A stretch of 64,000 nt of DNA from Aspidapion aeneum (taxonomy: Eukaryota; Arthropoda; Insecta; Coleoptera; Brentidae), in the NCBI GenBank assembly GCA_963576565.1, contig OY755042.1, positions 97,458,185 to 97,522,184 of the forward strand. The letters run 5' to 3'. The notes beneath the pieces are model-generated. The model was not told the DNA's origin. It saw only the letters and a list, made by a program, of their open reading frames with translations, and searched no databases. Every line of letters begins with the position of its first letter. Positions within the stretch are counted from its first letter, which is position 1. This document shows, one piece after another, positions 10,346-22,872 of this stretch. A program made the translations under genes and the position numbers.

Positions 10346-13245
10346 TATTTCATTCTATTTAAATAAATTTTATTTCTTCTACTACCAAACACGAAATCTC
10401 TAGACAGCTTTCTAAAGTTTTTCTTTCTTTCCATTTTTAATGAAATCCACCTGCTGCTCCATTATCTCTCTGTGTATTCGTACCTATAATACCACACACC
10501 CATATAGCTATAACTAATCCATGTAGAAAATCATACCATAGAGGTCATACAATGTCAATGTCATGGCCAACCGGATTAACATCTGCAATATTATGCATGC
10601 TGTGTGTGTGTGCGAAAGATGCATTCGAATTGCGCAAGGTGTGCAAAAGTGAATGCATTTCAGCCTACCTCTCTCTCCGATCTATCTGTATTAGAAAAAG
10701 ATAAGTGGATTGTTTGAGATGCATTTGATGTGTTCAGTGTTGTGTTTCTTGAGCCAGTGTTTAATAGAACGTTGAACATACTTCTAAAAACAGAATTTAT
10801 TTAGGATCCAGATACTATATATAAATCCCAATATACTTAGTGTCTCGAATTTTCTGTGGGTTAAAAGCCAGATGGTTTTGGTGTGTCTTAAATTCTATTT
10901 TTATCAACTCAGCCCCTATTTTTCTGTGGGATTTTCTTAAAAATCACCTCTGAAGTTTTAAAATGGATAGTGTTCAAAATAGCAATTTCAAAATCAAATT
11001 CTGTTCTATTAGTTCAACAAACTGTATTTTTTTGCATATAATTTATCGGTGTAATAAATAGCGAATTTTTTTAAAACTTATTAAGGTGACTTGATTTAAT
11101 ACAATTTTATCTGATTTTTTATTTTTTTATATTTGATTAAGATCCCCTATAATTGATCTAAATTTATATTATATTATATTTTATGTTTTGTGTCTTTACA
11201 AACTTTGTAATTTTATGGTTTCTAATTAGGTCTTTTGTTTTATGATTCAATCACGTTATGAAGATTTTTTCATCTTTTTTAAGCATCTCAGCAATGTGTA
11301 ACCACTGCACTGATAGTATCAAGCTCTTGCAGATCTGGAATTTGTGTTTCCCTTTTTCATTTGAAATAAAAACCACAACATTTGTTTTTTGCACTATGTA
11401 AAATGAATGTCATTTAAAATGATAGTAAGGTTGCTGGTTCTGGTTACTTCCATGGTCTAAAATTCTTAAAATTTTTCAGTCTATTTAATGTTTCACAGCC
11501 TGTTCAAAATGTTTTACTGTAAGGAGTTCGTTTATGTGTTAGTTACTAGTTTATTCTATTCTATTTTTTTTTTCGTGATTTGGATGGTCCTTTTGATCCA
11601 CTGTGTGACACGAGATTTAATGAATGGTTAGCATTCAAGTAATTCCACTTCTCTTGCCAGAGGTCTAGCATTTTAATTTCTTCACTTCGTTTTCTAATCC
11701 AATATTATAATTCATAAAACCCCAGATATAATTGAAATTTTCTGAGGGCCTGTCTTATGCATTTTGATTGCATTTAAAATTGCACTTTTAAAATCCTGTT
11801 TCGGTTCTATGAGCTTTCCATTCATTTCAGTCTCTTCTATAGAATTTAATAATATAAATACCATATTATTGCTAGCCAGATTTTAAATTGTGACACCTAA
11901 GGGTGTTTTTTCTATATGGGAGAGGGTTGGCAAAAAATTAGGGGCGCTCGTTTTTTTTTTGTAAAGGTTTCGATTGTACTGTATGATATGTATCTGGCAT
12001 GTTCTATGGTATAATAGATTGATTTGCGATATTATTGGGGCTGGTAGGATTGATTTAAAATTAGGGTGAAGATGAAATATGTCCTGAGAAAAAAATTATG
12101 TTTAAAATTATAGAATACGGTTTTTTTATTGTTTTTTTTTGTTTCAGGTAATAACCAAGAACCACAAATAAGAAAAACATTAGAATATATTGTATGACAT
12201 TAACCCCTGATTTATAAAGTACTGTTCACCGTTGACAGTTCATAGATGGCATTTTAGCATTTATAGGCTGCCGTCGTCCGTTCGCAACCGTTCGGTAAAA
12301 ATAACCTCAAATAGTAGATTACATAACAAGAGAAGAAAGTTACAAATTTCACACGAGCATGAATGTTGTAAACAACACACAAGTGTAAGAACGTTACTTT
12401 CTATCGACTTGGGTACGTTATTTTTCCTTCGAACACTGTTGAACTATACTAATTTTTGTAAAAAAAAAGTTTTTTGTTTAAAATGCCATGCTTTTATCAT
12501 AAAGAAAAAAGGAAAATGAAAATGAAAGAAGAAAGCAACTAAGTACTTATGACGTAATAGTGAGTTTATGTTAAACAATTAAAACTAATTTTTACACGTT
12601 TTAGATTTTTGCCTTTTTTATCGATTTTTCTTTAAAAATTATAAAAACCATATTAAAAATTGTCTTTTCTCTACCCATTTCTTTTCTTTTAACTACGAGT
12701 AGGTTTGATAAAAAACTGCGTTCAGTGGAAAAACGCATAAAATTTTTGTTTTACTTTAGGATTTTTTAATAATTTGCTATTTTTTTCAATGTTTTCTCTT
12801 CTCAAAAACATATTGCCTACAGATGCTAAATTTAATTCGAATTTTGGACGACCATTGTTTATTTGTGTGTAGACAGTGGTTTTACCATTTTGATTGATTG
12901 GTTATTTTTAGTTTGGATCTGTTGTTTTAAAAGCTAATTCACTCAAATTTAGAATATTTAAGAAACTGTTTTCGCTAAAGTATTTAAATTTATTGATGGT
13001 CGCAGCGGAAGGGCGGCTGCAATGCCCACTCACATATGAATCAATCAAAAATTTTAATTTATTAAAAAAAAGGATAAACAAATTACCATTCTAGAAGGAA
13101 AGGAAGAGAAGTCCTGCTTGCTTCAAAGTCTGTAGAGATATTATCTGAGTGATCTTCAACTTCCACCAAAATATTTTTGAAAGTATTGTATTGCATTACT
13201 TTAGAAACGGAGTAAGGAATTTATTTCTAATGCAAATATATACAC
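10346..13245. other. Intergenic or intronic, no gene seen
   Basis: Long AT-rich stretch without convincing coding sequence. It has a short TGTGTGTG tract near 10600. The ORF at 12232-12519 resembles nothing I know and its composition matches the surrounding DNA. Confidence 0.45.
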
Positions 13246-13489
13246 GGTGTCCCAAAAGTCCGAGTCCACCCAAATATCTTCTGAACTATTAAAGATAGTT
13301 TCATAATTGGCAGTGATCGATAGTATCAAGAGATCTGTTTTATCTTTGATTATACAACTAGTCTTGTAAACATTGGTTTTATGATGAGGTGAGGGTGCCG
13401 CCCCTCCATAAAATAGACCTTTCAATGTTATCGATCACTGTCAAATTGATTCAGATGATGTTTGGGTGGACTCGGACTTTTGGGACACC
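13246..13489. mobile_element. MITE with ~30-bp terminal inverted repeats
   Basis: The left end GGTGTCCCAAAAGTCCGAGT (then CCACCCAAAT) is mirrored by the right end ending GGACTTTTGGGACACC. A subterminal block AGTGATCGAT is also inverted (about 13312 and 13431). The 244-bp element has no coding capacity. The short ORFs on both strands are read through its arms. Confidence 0.8.
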
Positions 13490-13869
13490 TTCTATTTATT
13501 TTTCTTTGACCCGCACACATCTTCTGTTTGTCTCTGTTTATGTAGTATCTAAGTATGTAAGAAAGGATAGAAAGTTACTGGTTATGCCCATTGTTTCAGG
13601 AAAGCCAGACCCACAGTCAATATCTGTCCTCTGTGCGTTCCACTAGAGGAAGGAAATTTATGACACCGATTGTTTCCCGTAGCGCTGCGATCTTTTCTTT
13701 TGACAGTTCGTAAAAAAAATCGATCGAGGGTAGCTGTACATAAAATATCGGAACTACGTAACGTATATTCCTTTTTTTCCAGCTTGTTCTTTTTTCTAAT
13801 ATATAATGCCATGTCAACAATTAAGAGAGGAGTCTGTTTTAAAAGCAAATTCTTTCATATTGATTTAAG

Positions 13870-14101
13870 AACTACTTAACAAATTAAATCCTGTTCGTTG
13901 GAAATGGGTCACTATTTTTTGGACCGTGCTACAGCTTGGAATATCCCTTTCCTCAAACGCGACAACATATATTGCCACATCTTGACAGCTATTTCCACCG
14001 AAATACCATTGAATCATCTGTACTTCTTCCTGAACGCTAAATGTAATACGCGGCATGGCTTGAGCTGGAATTTGCGTGAAAACCAAATACCCACTTCTCA
14101 C
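13870..14101 (-). pseudogene. Transposase-like helix-turn-helix fragment (DUF4817-like)
   Basis: The frame contains RITFSVQEEVQMIQWYFG, then an alanine- and valine-rich stretch, then CSTVQKIVTHFQRTGFN. This spacing matches the N-terminal HTH module written from memory as FT.EE...MI.WYG....VAR.F....P..TTV..IV..F..TGS, common in insect transposon-derived proteins. Only about 75 residues remain and no catalytic domain follows on the - strand below 13870. It is a fragment of uncertain parent element. Confidence 0.55.
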
Positions 14102-17100
14102 CTGTTTCGCTACACATGACGGAATGACGAAAAACTTTGTGAAGATGAAAGGTTACGATGTATTCCCATACTTTCCCACTACCAGCCCGAATACGGGTCT
14201 AAGACATCGCCCAAATTATATTTTTCTATCTTTTATTTCTCTCTTACACACATTAAGTACAACAAGCAATCTATGAATCCTATAGCTTTTAAACCATGCT
14301 GTATACTTTCTAGGTTTGAGAACGCTGTATAGCAAATGCGGTTGGGACAATCTGTACAAAATTAAAAACATCCTTGAATTTTTTGCTCAAATTTTGTACC
14401 ATGTGTTTGATAAAATCGTGTAATAATGTTTTTTTTTTATTTATAAATCTCTTATACAATTCCGAATCATTAAACAAAGAAAATACTTGCCATGAAACTA
14501 GTAGGTATGTTAGTAGTAGTACATTAAACTGTTTTATAATAATTTAGCAAATACATATTTTGCTATGAAAAAGTCAATAACTTAGGTGGCTACTCAAGGT
14601 TCTATCTAACGAGGAATTTATTATAGAAAAACAAATATGTATTTAATAATTTTAATGCAAAAAATAATAGTTGTTCAGCTTCAAACTACCATAAATGCTT
14701 AAAATACAAATTTTTCAAAAATATTCATAATTTTATGCTATTTATTGAAAATTATTTTTTATAAAAACTGGTAGGTATGTGTTGTTTGGCAACAGTGTTC
14801 ATCAAACTAACCAAAAGTGTTCAATGTTCTGTGAAGTGCGTAAAAAAAAAGAAGTAAACAGTAAACACAGACCTAATTCTATATTTTCCTGGCAGTTTTT
14901 CACTAGTATTGCTCTTTCAGTATTTCCCTAGTTGTTTTCGGAACTTTTTAATTAATTTTTCCTACAGAACACAAAACAGGCTTTTGACAGATAAATAATT
15001 TTCCTCCAATACCCGTTCAACAAACCCTGTTTTTTAATTTTCTTGAAAACAAACCCACTTTTTAAAAAAAGCGACCCCAAAAAAAGACATTAAAAACATC
15101 ACCCGAACCTTTCAAAAACTACTCTTTCCGATTTAGAAAAAACTTTTTTGATCATACAGATTACTAACCACAGATATAGATTGGACACTCCCATGTTAAA
15201 CTCTTAATACAATTAATGGCATTTGAACAGCGCCATCCTATAGCTGTCTGTTTGAACTAATTTTTGCGCTCTGCGCCTTGTATATTATAAAGGGTCAGTT
15301 AGTTTTTGTTGAAATTCTTTGTTTTTTCAAAGATAATAAAATTATGTCAAAAAAAATAAGTCCAAATTTTGCATAATAGAACAGGGCTATCAAAATGGTA
15401 TTTTGTATTTTTGTGTTGGCCTTGAATAGAATAACAATTTATTTTAATCATAACTTATATTAGTATGAATACATTAAAAATCAGTAACTATTACACTTAC
15501 ACCGAACCGAACCGTAACACAACAAGCGCCTCTCATTCTAAACCTTTTTTGAGAGAAGTCCTCGCTCTGCTCTGCAAGATTTCACTTTCCCGTGATAAAA
15601 TGCAAATACAACGATTTTTTTTGGATTTTTATCTCAAAGGAAATGTGAACAAAATTCCACTTCAACGCGAACATAAAAAAAACTTCGCGAAAAACAAATT
15701 TGATAAGTTTTGTGAGTTTTATCGATGTGCACATCAACTGCTTGACAAATTCAAATTCCAAAAGACATTTAAAGACACGCAGGATACAGGGCTTAACGGT
15801 GCATTTTCTGCTGGGATAGCGCCATCGCGGAGCTGTCGCCCTGAACTAAAAATACGAGGTGTAGCGCTAAAAATATTTGGCGGGAAAGCCGATTTGTCAT
15901 TACTAGATCATCACCAATTAATAAAGGGCCAAAATTAATCCCGTACCCCCGGAATAATATACCCAATTTCGATGACACCCTGTATATTTACTGTGGGGTT
16001 GGAAAATCCCCTGGGTCAAAAAACAGAAAGCTTGTTCATAAACATAAAAAATACAAAATAATTTATAGTACTATAACCTGTGGTAGCAATTTAAAACCAA
16101 GGTTAAGGTAATTTTAATTTTTTTATACTTATGACAATCACCTTTTTTTCAGTAATTACATAGTACCATCGAACATAACATTTTCGATGATAGTACATGA
16201 TTTAAACGAAAATTAAAATCAAATTAAGTGTGTCTCTTAGATTTTGAGTTATTTTTGTAGGTACCCACTTGAAAACTTATTCTTTTAGAATTTTAATTAC
16301 GATATAGCTAATAATAGAATCTGATATTTTAAAAATATTAACTAACTTGTTTTAAGATTATATTTTTATTTCAAGAAGGTTGCTACATTTTAGAGGAAAC
16401 ATTTTTAACTTAAAAGTTTTTTAACCTCGTTTTATTTTCTCGTTTTTGATTTAATTTGTACTCCATATCATTGCGCAAATTCCTCAATTTTTTCACTTTC
16501 TTACTTTTCATTGCATATATATGCTCAGTCACCTTAAACATCCCCAAGTACCAAAAGTTTAAGACAAATCGGTTTACAAATAGTTTATAATAAAACTAAA
16601 AACTTCAAATTTCTGAATTGGATACATATTGATTCAGAAATAGAAAAATTCACCATTTTGAATCAATCATTTTGATTTTTAAGTCTAAATAAAAATTTGT
16701 AATAAGCACCACAGTGTCAAGTCTAAGACACAGCGCTTTATAATCTAGATACTACGCCATTATGGATCCATTTGAATTTTTTTTGTAATAAAAAAAATGT
16801 TTTATGAAAGTTTTATACCTTAAACAACAAAATATACAAAGTTAAGCTAAATAAAACAATGAATCTTTTGAAAATCGTTTAATAAAAACAGCATAAAACC
16901 AAAGATTTAAACGTTTTTGTCTGTGATAAAACGTAGTCTTTATATTAGAACAACTTCCAATATTTGGACTACTAAAAGAATATGTTGGTCGCTAGGCCCA
17001 TTTTTCTTAATAGAAACGTTTTAACTCGTTTTTTTTTGGTTTTTCGATTTTTATTTGTTTTTTCATGAAAACAAGTATGGCTGAACTGTTTTAGACACTA

Positions 17101-17859
17101 GTTACATAAACTACTATTTTTAGTATTTTCTGCCAATTTAGTATGTTCAACCGTATTGTTAAACACATATAAATTAGTATTGTTATTAGCAATAAAACCT
17201 TTAAGTCCGACATATAAATGCTCGTGTAATGAAGGCGCGAAGATTGTTAATAATTTTCGTAGTTGAAGATGTGAAAGAACGAATTTCCCACGAGATTGTT
17301 GTAAAATAACACTGTGTAACAATAGTCAAGGTCTCTTGTTTCAACAACCAGTTCATTATGAAGGTTTTTACATGGCCGCCATTGGCACAAAGTAATGTTT
17401 TTTGCACTGGTGAATCTAAAGAGTGTTTAATGAACATCAAATCTGGGGCTTTTCAGGGTATATAGGTAAAGGCTGGTTGGATAAGATAGTTGCTGTATCA
17501 AAATATCAGTGGTTTTACATGATAATATTTTACTTTGGATGAGTAGGTTTCATATTTACAGAAAAAAAGCTTCCTCTATTTCAAAAACAGTAAAGAGAAA
17601 TTTTGCTGCCTTTATTAGAACTTTTTTTACTGCAGAACTATTTGAAGTTTAGGGTTTGCTGATGGAGGCTTTTACATAACAGAATTATTGTTCCGTATTT
17701 TGCTGCTAACTTTTAGGAAATTTTCATAGGTTTGGCTTTTATATCACTTCGTAAGACTTGGGAGTTTTCTAGAGCAAGTTTTTTTGGAAGTCTTACAAAA
17801 GCACTAGGTCTAATTCTTCTTACTATTTATTTTTCTACCGCAGCAACTACCTTTCGCTC
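14102..17859. other. Intergenic or intronic, no gene supported
   Basis: No recognisable gene. Two diverged direct copies of a phrase AGCGCCATC....AGCTGTC....TGAACTAA lie near 15228-15262 and 15819-15850, inside what may be a degraded insert ending in ACACCCTGTATA near 15975. The 157-residue ORF at 15465-15938 covers this and has no known similarity. Confidence 0.4.
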
Positions 17860-18700
17860 TATAGGAAGAGGGTGGTTTGTTCTGTAGATTTTCCAGATAT
17901 TGCCCAAGTATTAGACAAAGTGTGAGATGAAGGCTTTATATTTAAAATAAAACTATTTCTGCCATAACACTATTCGGATATTTTAAAATCATACATATCT
18001 GACACTTTAGTAAGAGTAAAACAGGCAGGTTCCTTCTCTAATTCAAGAATTATTATAAATATTATTACTTGAAATAGGTATACCAAAACCAGAAAGTTGT
18101 TACTTATAAACATTTGCTGATGATACTAATTTATTGGCAGTAAAAAATGCATTTAAGAATCAATTGAAAACTAGTAAGGATGCTGTCATACAAGTTCACA
18201 ATTGGACTGAAAAATGTCGAATAAAAGTAAATGAAACCAATTGATTTCATTTTGATTTTACAACCAAAAATGTGGATCATATACAAATCAGAATTAACAA
18301 CATTCCCGTACCATATTGAAATCAGGCAAAATATATTGGTATGCAAATACTGAAACCAGTATGGACATATGGTACTAAACAAAGTAACATACTAGTAAAT
18401 TGATCTTCATGAGGAACTAGAAACTAGCAGAAAATATAAAAGAGTACGCAAAACGCCACGAAGACCCATTGGCGCAAATGTGGAAAGCTTCTAGATATTA
18501 CTATCCTAGTTCGAAGTCTAAAAAGAGTGAAGCCGTTTTGAGGTGGTTTAAAAAAAAATAATGCCATAAACAGAACAAAATTGTGATTTGGGAGAACTGT
18601 TGAGTAAACCCTTAGTTTAGGTTTACTTTCTCTTGTATATTAAGCTAAAACTAATTAGTTGATATCAAACCTAACGTAAACGTCAGTGTGTTTGACAAAT
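17860..18700 (+). pseudogene. Decayed Jockey-type LINE, copy J2
   Basis: Broken reverse transcriptase: DIAQVLDKV and EGFIFKIKLFLP near 17895-17970, then the active-site region TFADDTNLLAVKNAFKNQLK (from about 18105) with the catalytic FADD intact. It continues with AVIQVHNWTEKCRIKVNET, a deletion joining to ILKPVWTYG (about 18350), and LVRSLKRVKPFE. The 3' UTR ends in CAGTGTGTTTGACAAAT, also found reversed at J3 (about 44019). Multiple stops and deletions. Confidence 0.75.
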
Positions 18701-18704
18701 AATT

Positions 18705-18990
18705 GAAGTGTAAACTTCTTTAGGCGCGTTAAGCAATGTTTTTGTGGGTACTGAATTGAACTGAGCCGTCAGGCTCGGCTATTTAACGCTCATTCGGGTG
18801 AAGTCGGCTAACTGTGAGAGGAACAATTAGCGAGCGATATGAGGATGCAGATGAAGGCCAGTATTATTAATTTCGCCTTGTTGAAGTTTACACTTCTGCC
18901 GTGTGGTCTTAACCACACACAATTTTTTTTTTGTATCTCGCTAATTATTTTGAATAAAATTTCTAGATTCAATTACATTGGTAACAAGAC
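18705..18990. mobile_element. Possible small terminal-repeat element or solo LTR
   Basis: GAAGTGTAAACTTC at 18705-18718 is exactly inverted at 18883-18896. The enclosed 190 bp is clearly more GC-rich than its surroundings. It is followed by AATAAAATTTCTAG and TTACATTGGTAACAAGACG, which could be the end of an LTR and a primer-binding region. The two readings (192-bp TIR element, or ~280-bp LTR) cannot be separated without other copies. It begins directly after the end of LINE J2. Confidence 0.35.
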
Positions 18991-20068
18991 GCCGCCGCCG
19001 TAATTAAAATTAGAATTATTAAGACTCAGACCTCTTTAGTAGTGTAGTTTTTTGTGTTGGCTTTTTATGTTTACGTCTCCTAAAAGTTTTGAGATTCTAT
19101 TATTTGCCAGAAAAAATATGACATTAATTTCATTAGGATTTAAAAAGATACCATCTATACTTCAATAAAAAGAACTGGGCATTTTAATTAAGACTTTATT
19201 TAAATTAAGTATTAACAATGAATAAAACTGACGTAATTCATGTAGGTAATGAAATTCTATTGTGAGTTCATGGTCAACAAAAAAATCTCTGAAAATTTAA
19301 AAATTTTGCACAAAGACAACAGGGTTTGTCTACAGTTTTTTTCTTTAATTATTTTTCTTCCAAAATTAAATAGGCACGGTACTATAGTCATTGCCATACG
19401 CAGTTACAATTTTGTGACTTTGACATGAAATAAACATATTTCCTAACCAGAAATATATTGAAAAGTAAATATGTCATGAAAGGTAAAACTGTCATTGTCT
19501 CTGGATAAAAGATGCCGACTGTAGGTTGACAAAAAAAGGCACAGATAAAAACAACTCAAAGACATGCCATTTTTCATGTTTTTTTTGTTGCTGTCAGTGG
19601 GCATATCTAATAAATAAAGAGGTTGGAAATGTAAAAAAGGCAGTGGAAGGGCAACGGGGCAGTGCCCTCCCAAAACTAGACAACAACCAGAATTTTTAAT
19701 TGATTTATATAAAAAAAGTTGAAACTTACCTTACGACATGTCTAGTTCTTTTTTTTAGTCTGTGGTTAACTGGGTAAACTTTTTTAGCGTAAATAATTAC
19801 AAGCCGGTAGCACCGCGCGGGATAAGATTTCAATTTCACCCGTTTTTCAGCGGTGTATGGGTGGCTGACCTCGCGCGGGACGGGAGAAATGTTTCTTTTA
19901 GTTGACGTCGGCCATATTAATCGTGCCAAACAGTTCGTTGCCCTTCCTGCGTGTTGCCGGTTCTATTCTTAGTGAAGACGTATGAGTTTGTTTTGATTTG
20001 GGGTACGTCAGGGTCAGTAGTTAAAAGCCTTGTCGGTCGCGTGGCCATTGTTTTTGTTTGTTTTCAAA
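18991..20068. other. No gene; GC-rich leader before a hAT fragment
   Basis: 18991-19690 is AT-rich with nothing recognised. 19790-20068 is GC-rich (CGCGCGGG, CGGCCAT) and directly precedes the ATG of the hAT transposase fragment, so it may be that element's promoter and 5' leader. Confidence 0.4.
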
Positions 20069-20620
20069 ATGGAAATAAATACCGTCGATTATATAATTAA
20101 CTGTGCAAATTTAAATACGTTGACACATGAACTTCGATTACAATTAAAATCTGTAGGGCCACATAGACCCGACCTAAAAATCCTAAATATTAACCAAAAT
20201 TTTCGTGCAAGTAATAAAAAATTATACGATGCTGAAAACTGGTTGTGCAGTTGTGAAAAACGAAATGCTTTTTTTTGCTTTATTTGTCTTATTATGAACA
20301 ATCCACAAAGTGATCCTGCGTGGATGGCAAAGGGAATGTGTGATAACAAGCACTTTAGTGAAAAGTTAAAGGCACAAAGTAAGAGCTACTTATTTAAATA
20401 ACCACATAGAATTTTCTATGCTAGGCAATACTGATATTAGGTGCCAATTGAATAGTGCCTATAGGAAAAACATTACCGAACATAAAATAGACATATACTT
20501 AGTAGGTTAAAAGACTGTTTAAAGTTCTGTGGGATTTTTGAGGTTGCTCTACCGGGTCATGATTAGTCTGAAACTGGTGCTAATCCGAGTACTTTGCGCA
20601 TGTAAAAGAAGGACGAATAG
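20069..20620 (+). pseudogene. hAT-superfamily transposase, N-terminal fragment (ZMYM/TTF type)
   Basis: From the ATG at 20069 the frame reads through GPHRPDLKILNINQNFR, WLCSCEKRNAFFCFICL and DPAWMAKGMCDNKHFSEKLK. This is the TTF-type BED-like zinc-finger region that starts hAT transposases of the DUF4371/ZMYM1 group: WLC.C......FFCF.CL followed by a conserved G...HL..K. The frame breaks near 20396 but continues one base over as NNHIEFSMLGNTDIRCQLNS to a TAA at 20508. It then shifts again to LKDCLKFCGIFEVAL.GHD..ETGANP near 20513-20590. It stops about 185 residues in, without the DDE core or dimerisation domain. This N-terminal DNA-binding end is dead but recognisable. Confidence 0.8.
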
Positions 20621-21044
20621 ACTTTATCTATAACCAAATAAACTAAAAACTACACCAAGTAGCTGCTTGTTTGTAAAATGCTAAAATAAAATTGTTTAGG
20701 TAAGTTTTTTTATCTCCTTTTTCATGCAATATAAATTTCTGCCCCCCCCCCAATTTATAACGTTACCAGCCGCCACTGCACAAAAAATGTAACTGCCTAT
20801 GGCAAGGAAGATACCTAATACCGCTCTGCTAGATCTCTTACAAGATAATGTAGGCTAATGTGGACCCCTAATTTACATCGAAATAGATTTTTCTAAAGTA
20901 TTTTTGTAAGGTAAAACTTAACATGCGGTTTTTTTAGCCAAACTTGATGTTAATCTCAAAACCAGTAATTTAATATCCATATTTTTGCCTAATTATCATT
21001 CCGGCCTTTTTGAAAAATGTAGGATAACCCTCAGTGGATCTATG
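20621..21044. other. No gene seen
   Basis: AT-rich. GCCGCCACTGC near 20770 looks like one end of a CAGTGGCG-type element, but no partner end is visible close by. Confidence 0.4.
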
Positions 21045-21229
21045 TATGTACCGCAGCCGACGAGAAAGACCGGCCCGGGCGCGGAAATATCACGTGACCG
21101 TAGGAGGCTCATAAAAAACCCCTCACGGCCCGCTGTCATTATAAAATATGTGTGTTTTCAGATTTGGTATGTTTGTTTACGTCGATTTTTTTTTAATTCG
21201 GACACGAATTTTATCAAAGTTATTAAAAT

Positions 21230-21266
21230 AACGCAGCCCACGAAAAAGACTGTAGTGGGCTGCGTT
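21230..21266. repeat. Perfect 12-bp hairpin made of subterminal repeat
   Basis: AACGCAGCCCAC (21230-21241) and GTGGGCTGCGTT (21255-21266) are exact inverted repeats around a 13-base loop. The left arm plus loop (CGCAGCCCACGAAAAAGAC) is a diverged copy of the transposon terminus at 21051, so this is an internal third terminus folded on itself. Confidence 0.85.
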
Positions 21267-21312
21267 AAAATAATTAATGGCTAATGAGTAAATTATAAAG
21301 AAAATACCTATA

Positions 21313-21811
21313 AGATAAACAATGCCGCGAACGTGTAATTAGTGTTGTTCCTTGTCGGTCCAACTATAAAACTGAAACCTAATATGTTGCAAACGGGAAA
21401 GAAGTGGTAACAGATAAAATCTTGGATAAGATTGATCAAGTAATAGACATCCTTAGTGACATTTTGAATAGTGAGAGTGAAAAATGTGTTCAGTTGTCAT
21501 TTCTTATTGAACAATTAGGTCTCTTGAAAAGGTAACCTGAGAATCGAAGATATTGTGGATACACTTTAATGTTGGCTTCATCTTTGTTTATCCAGTCATC
21601 CAGTGCATACACTTCAATTTACAATTCTAAGGTAATATGTCTTCCGCACCCTCGCAATATTAAAATACTGATTTGTAAAATATTGTTAACAGATAGTAAT
21701 CTTTTTGGTAGTGTGAAATATTTAAAAAGTAAGATACAGCTTTTAAAAGAACATGAGTTGGTAGTTAACTTACACATTGATGAAATATATATTAAACTTT
21801 GTGCTGGGTAA
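21313..21811 (+). pseudogene. P-element/THAP9-type transposase remnant
   Basis: Scattered frames inside the TIR element read in order: MPRTC at about 21321 (a THAP-like start, soon stopped); FLIEQLGLLKR near 21508; then RRY with MLASSLFIQSSSAYTSIYNS and LPHPRNIKIL; and finally ELVVNLHIDEIYIK near 21755. From memory, P and THAP9 transposases show this run: RRYSP..L..A..L...SPSAY..LR....LPHP.T.R, then a ..L..DE... segment with a catalytic-region Asp. Stops and frame changes are frequent and the C-terminal half is unrecognisable. Attribution is moderate. Confidence 0.5.
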
Positions 21812-22475
21812 TTTTTCAAAAAATTATTGACGACCACTACATTCAGTTCATTGAATGTGAAAACCATCTCACTTATTCACAAAATCACTTGTTTCTTTTT
21901 ATAAATTATTGTGAAATGTTTTATATTGAAAATTTTTCTTCAGATAACTAGCGAGTGTTTTTGTGGAGAAAAACTATTGTCAAAGCTTGAAAAAATCAGT
22001 TTAAGGGCATGTAAAGTTTTTTAAAATAATTTTATTAAAAAGCACAATGATTTAATGTCTGCTAATAAATCTTTGAATAAGAACTCAGAGATGATGACAC
22101 TCAAAGAAAAATTAAAAAACTGAAAGCTTAGGTTTGATAAGTCCAATTTTGAAAGACTTGTATAGATTTGAAGTTACTAACGATATTATGTACCTAATAT
22201 ATGTACCTGAAGATATTAGAGTGGAAATTTTGTATAATTTTTTATTTTATAGATTCAGTTCTTTTATCCATAATAAACACATATATCAGCAAAATATTTT
22301 TTTCAATTTTTGCCTATAAAAGAACAAACATTTTTTGTTAATTTATTTAAATTGTGTAAAAACATATAATATATTAAGCAATACAATAAGAATCCTGGGA
22401 CTCCTAAGATCACGTGACCGCCGACTTGCTTATAACGCGCCATGGCCGGTCTTTATCGTTGGCTGCGGTATGTAC

Positions 22476-22872
22476 GTAAACAGCCTTATTAAAATGTAAT
22501 GAGAAATGGCATTTCTAGCATTGAAAAATCTTAAATTACCTAGAAATCCGGTATACTCGGTCAGCAGTGCTTATTTTACTTTTCGTTATGCTTCTTTGCT
22601 ATTCTTATTTTACTAAAAAAAAGACTCATCAGTAGTTTAGTATTTTTTTAAAAAATGTAGCAAAACGCGAATTTTGCAAGCGTCATTCCTCATGGTAAGC
22701 GAATTTACTTGTAGTGCCAAATATATTATATTTAACATTGTTTTAAGACAGTTTCCTATGTCATGTTTGTGATCATTAATTTTTCTTTGACGTAGATACC
22801 ATACACTGAAAAAAAATCAATGCCAATCGTGATTTTTACCTTGCTGCCCGTTCCGCAATGGCTAGAGTTGTA
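22476..22872. other. No gene seen
   Basis: AT-rich sequence between the P-like element and the tandem hairpins. Nothing recognised. Confidence 0.4.

Larger units (their letters stand above)
21051..22468 (+). mobile_element. P-like DNA transposon with 25-bp terminal inverted repeats
   Basis: The left terminus (21051-21075, CCGCAGCCGACGAGAAAGAC...) is matched by the reverse complement of 22444-22468 with only two mismatches in 25. TATGTAC at 21045-21051 and at 22469-22475 may be part of the target duplication, though it overlaps the first terminal base. Total length is about 1.42 kb. Inside lies a decayed transposase-like frame, so this is a degraded or internally deleted copy. Assignment to the P group comes from the protein, not from the termini. 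Confidence 0.7.

Noticed and set aside
15465..15938. 157-residue + strand ORF
   Set aside because: No recognisable domain, a low-complexity start, and its last third overlaps a diverged direct repeat. Local composition is no different from non-coding DNA.
17098..17440. Two overlapping - strand ORFs of 74 and 79 residues
   Set aside because: No family resemblance, and neither has support from repeats or neighbours.
20985..21284. 99-residue + strand ORF covering the left transposon terminus
   Set aside because: It is read through the terminal inverted repeat and the internal hairpin, which are non-coding.
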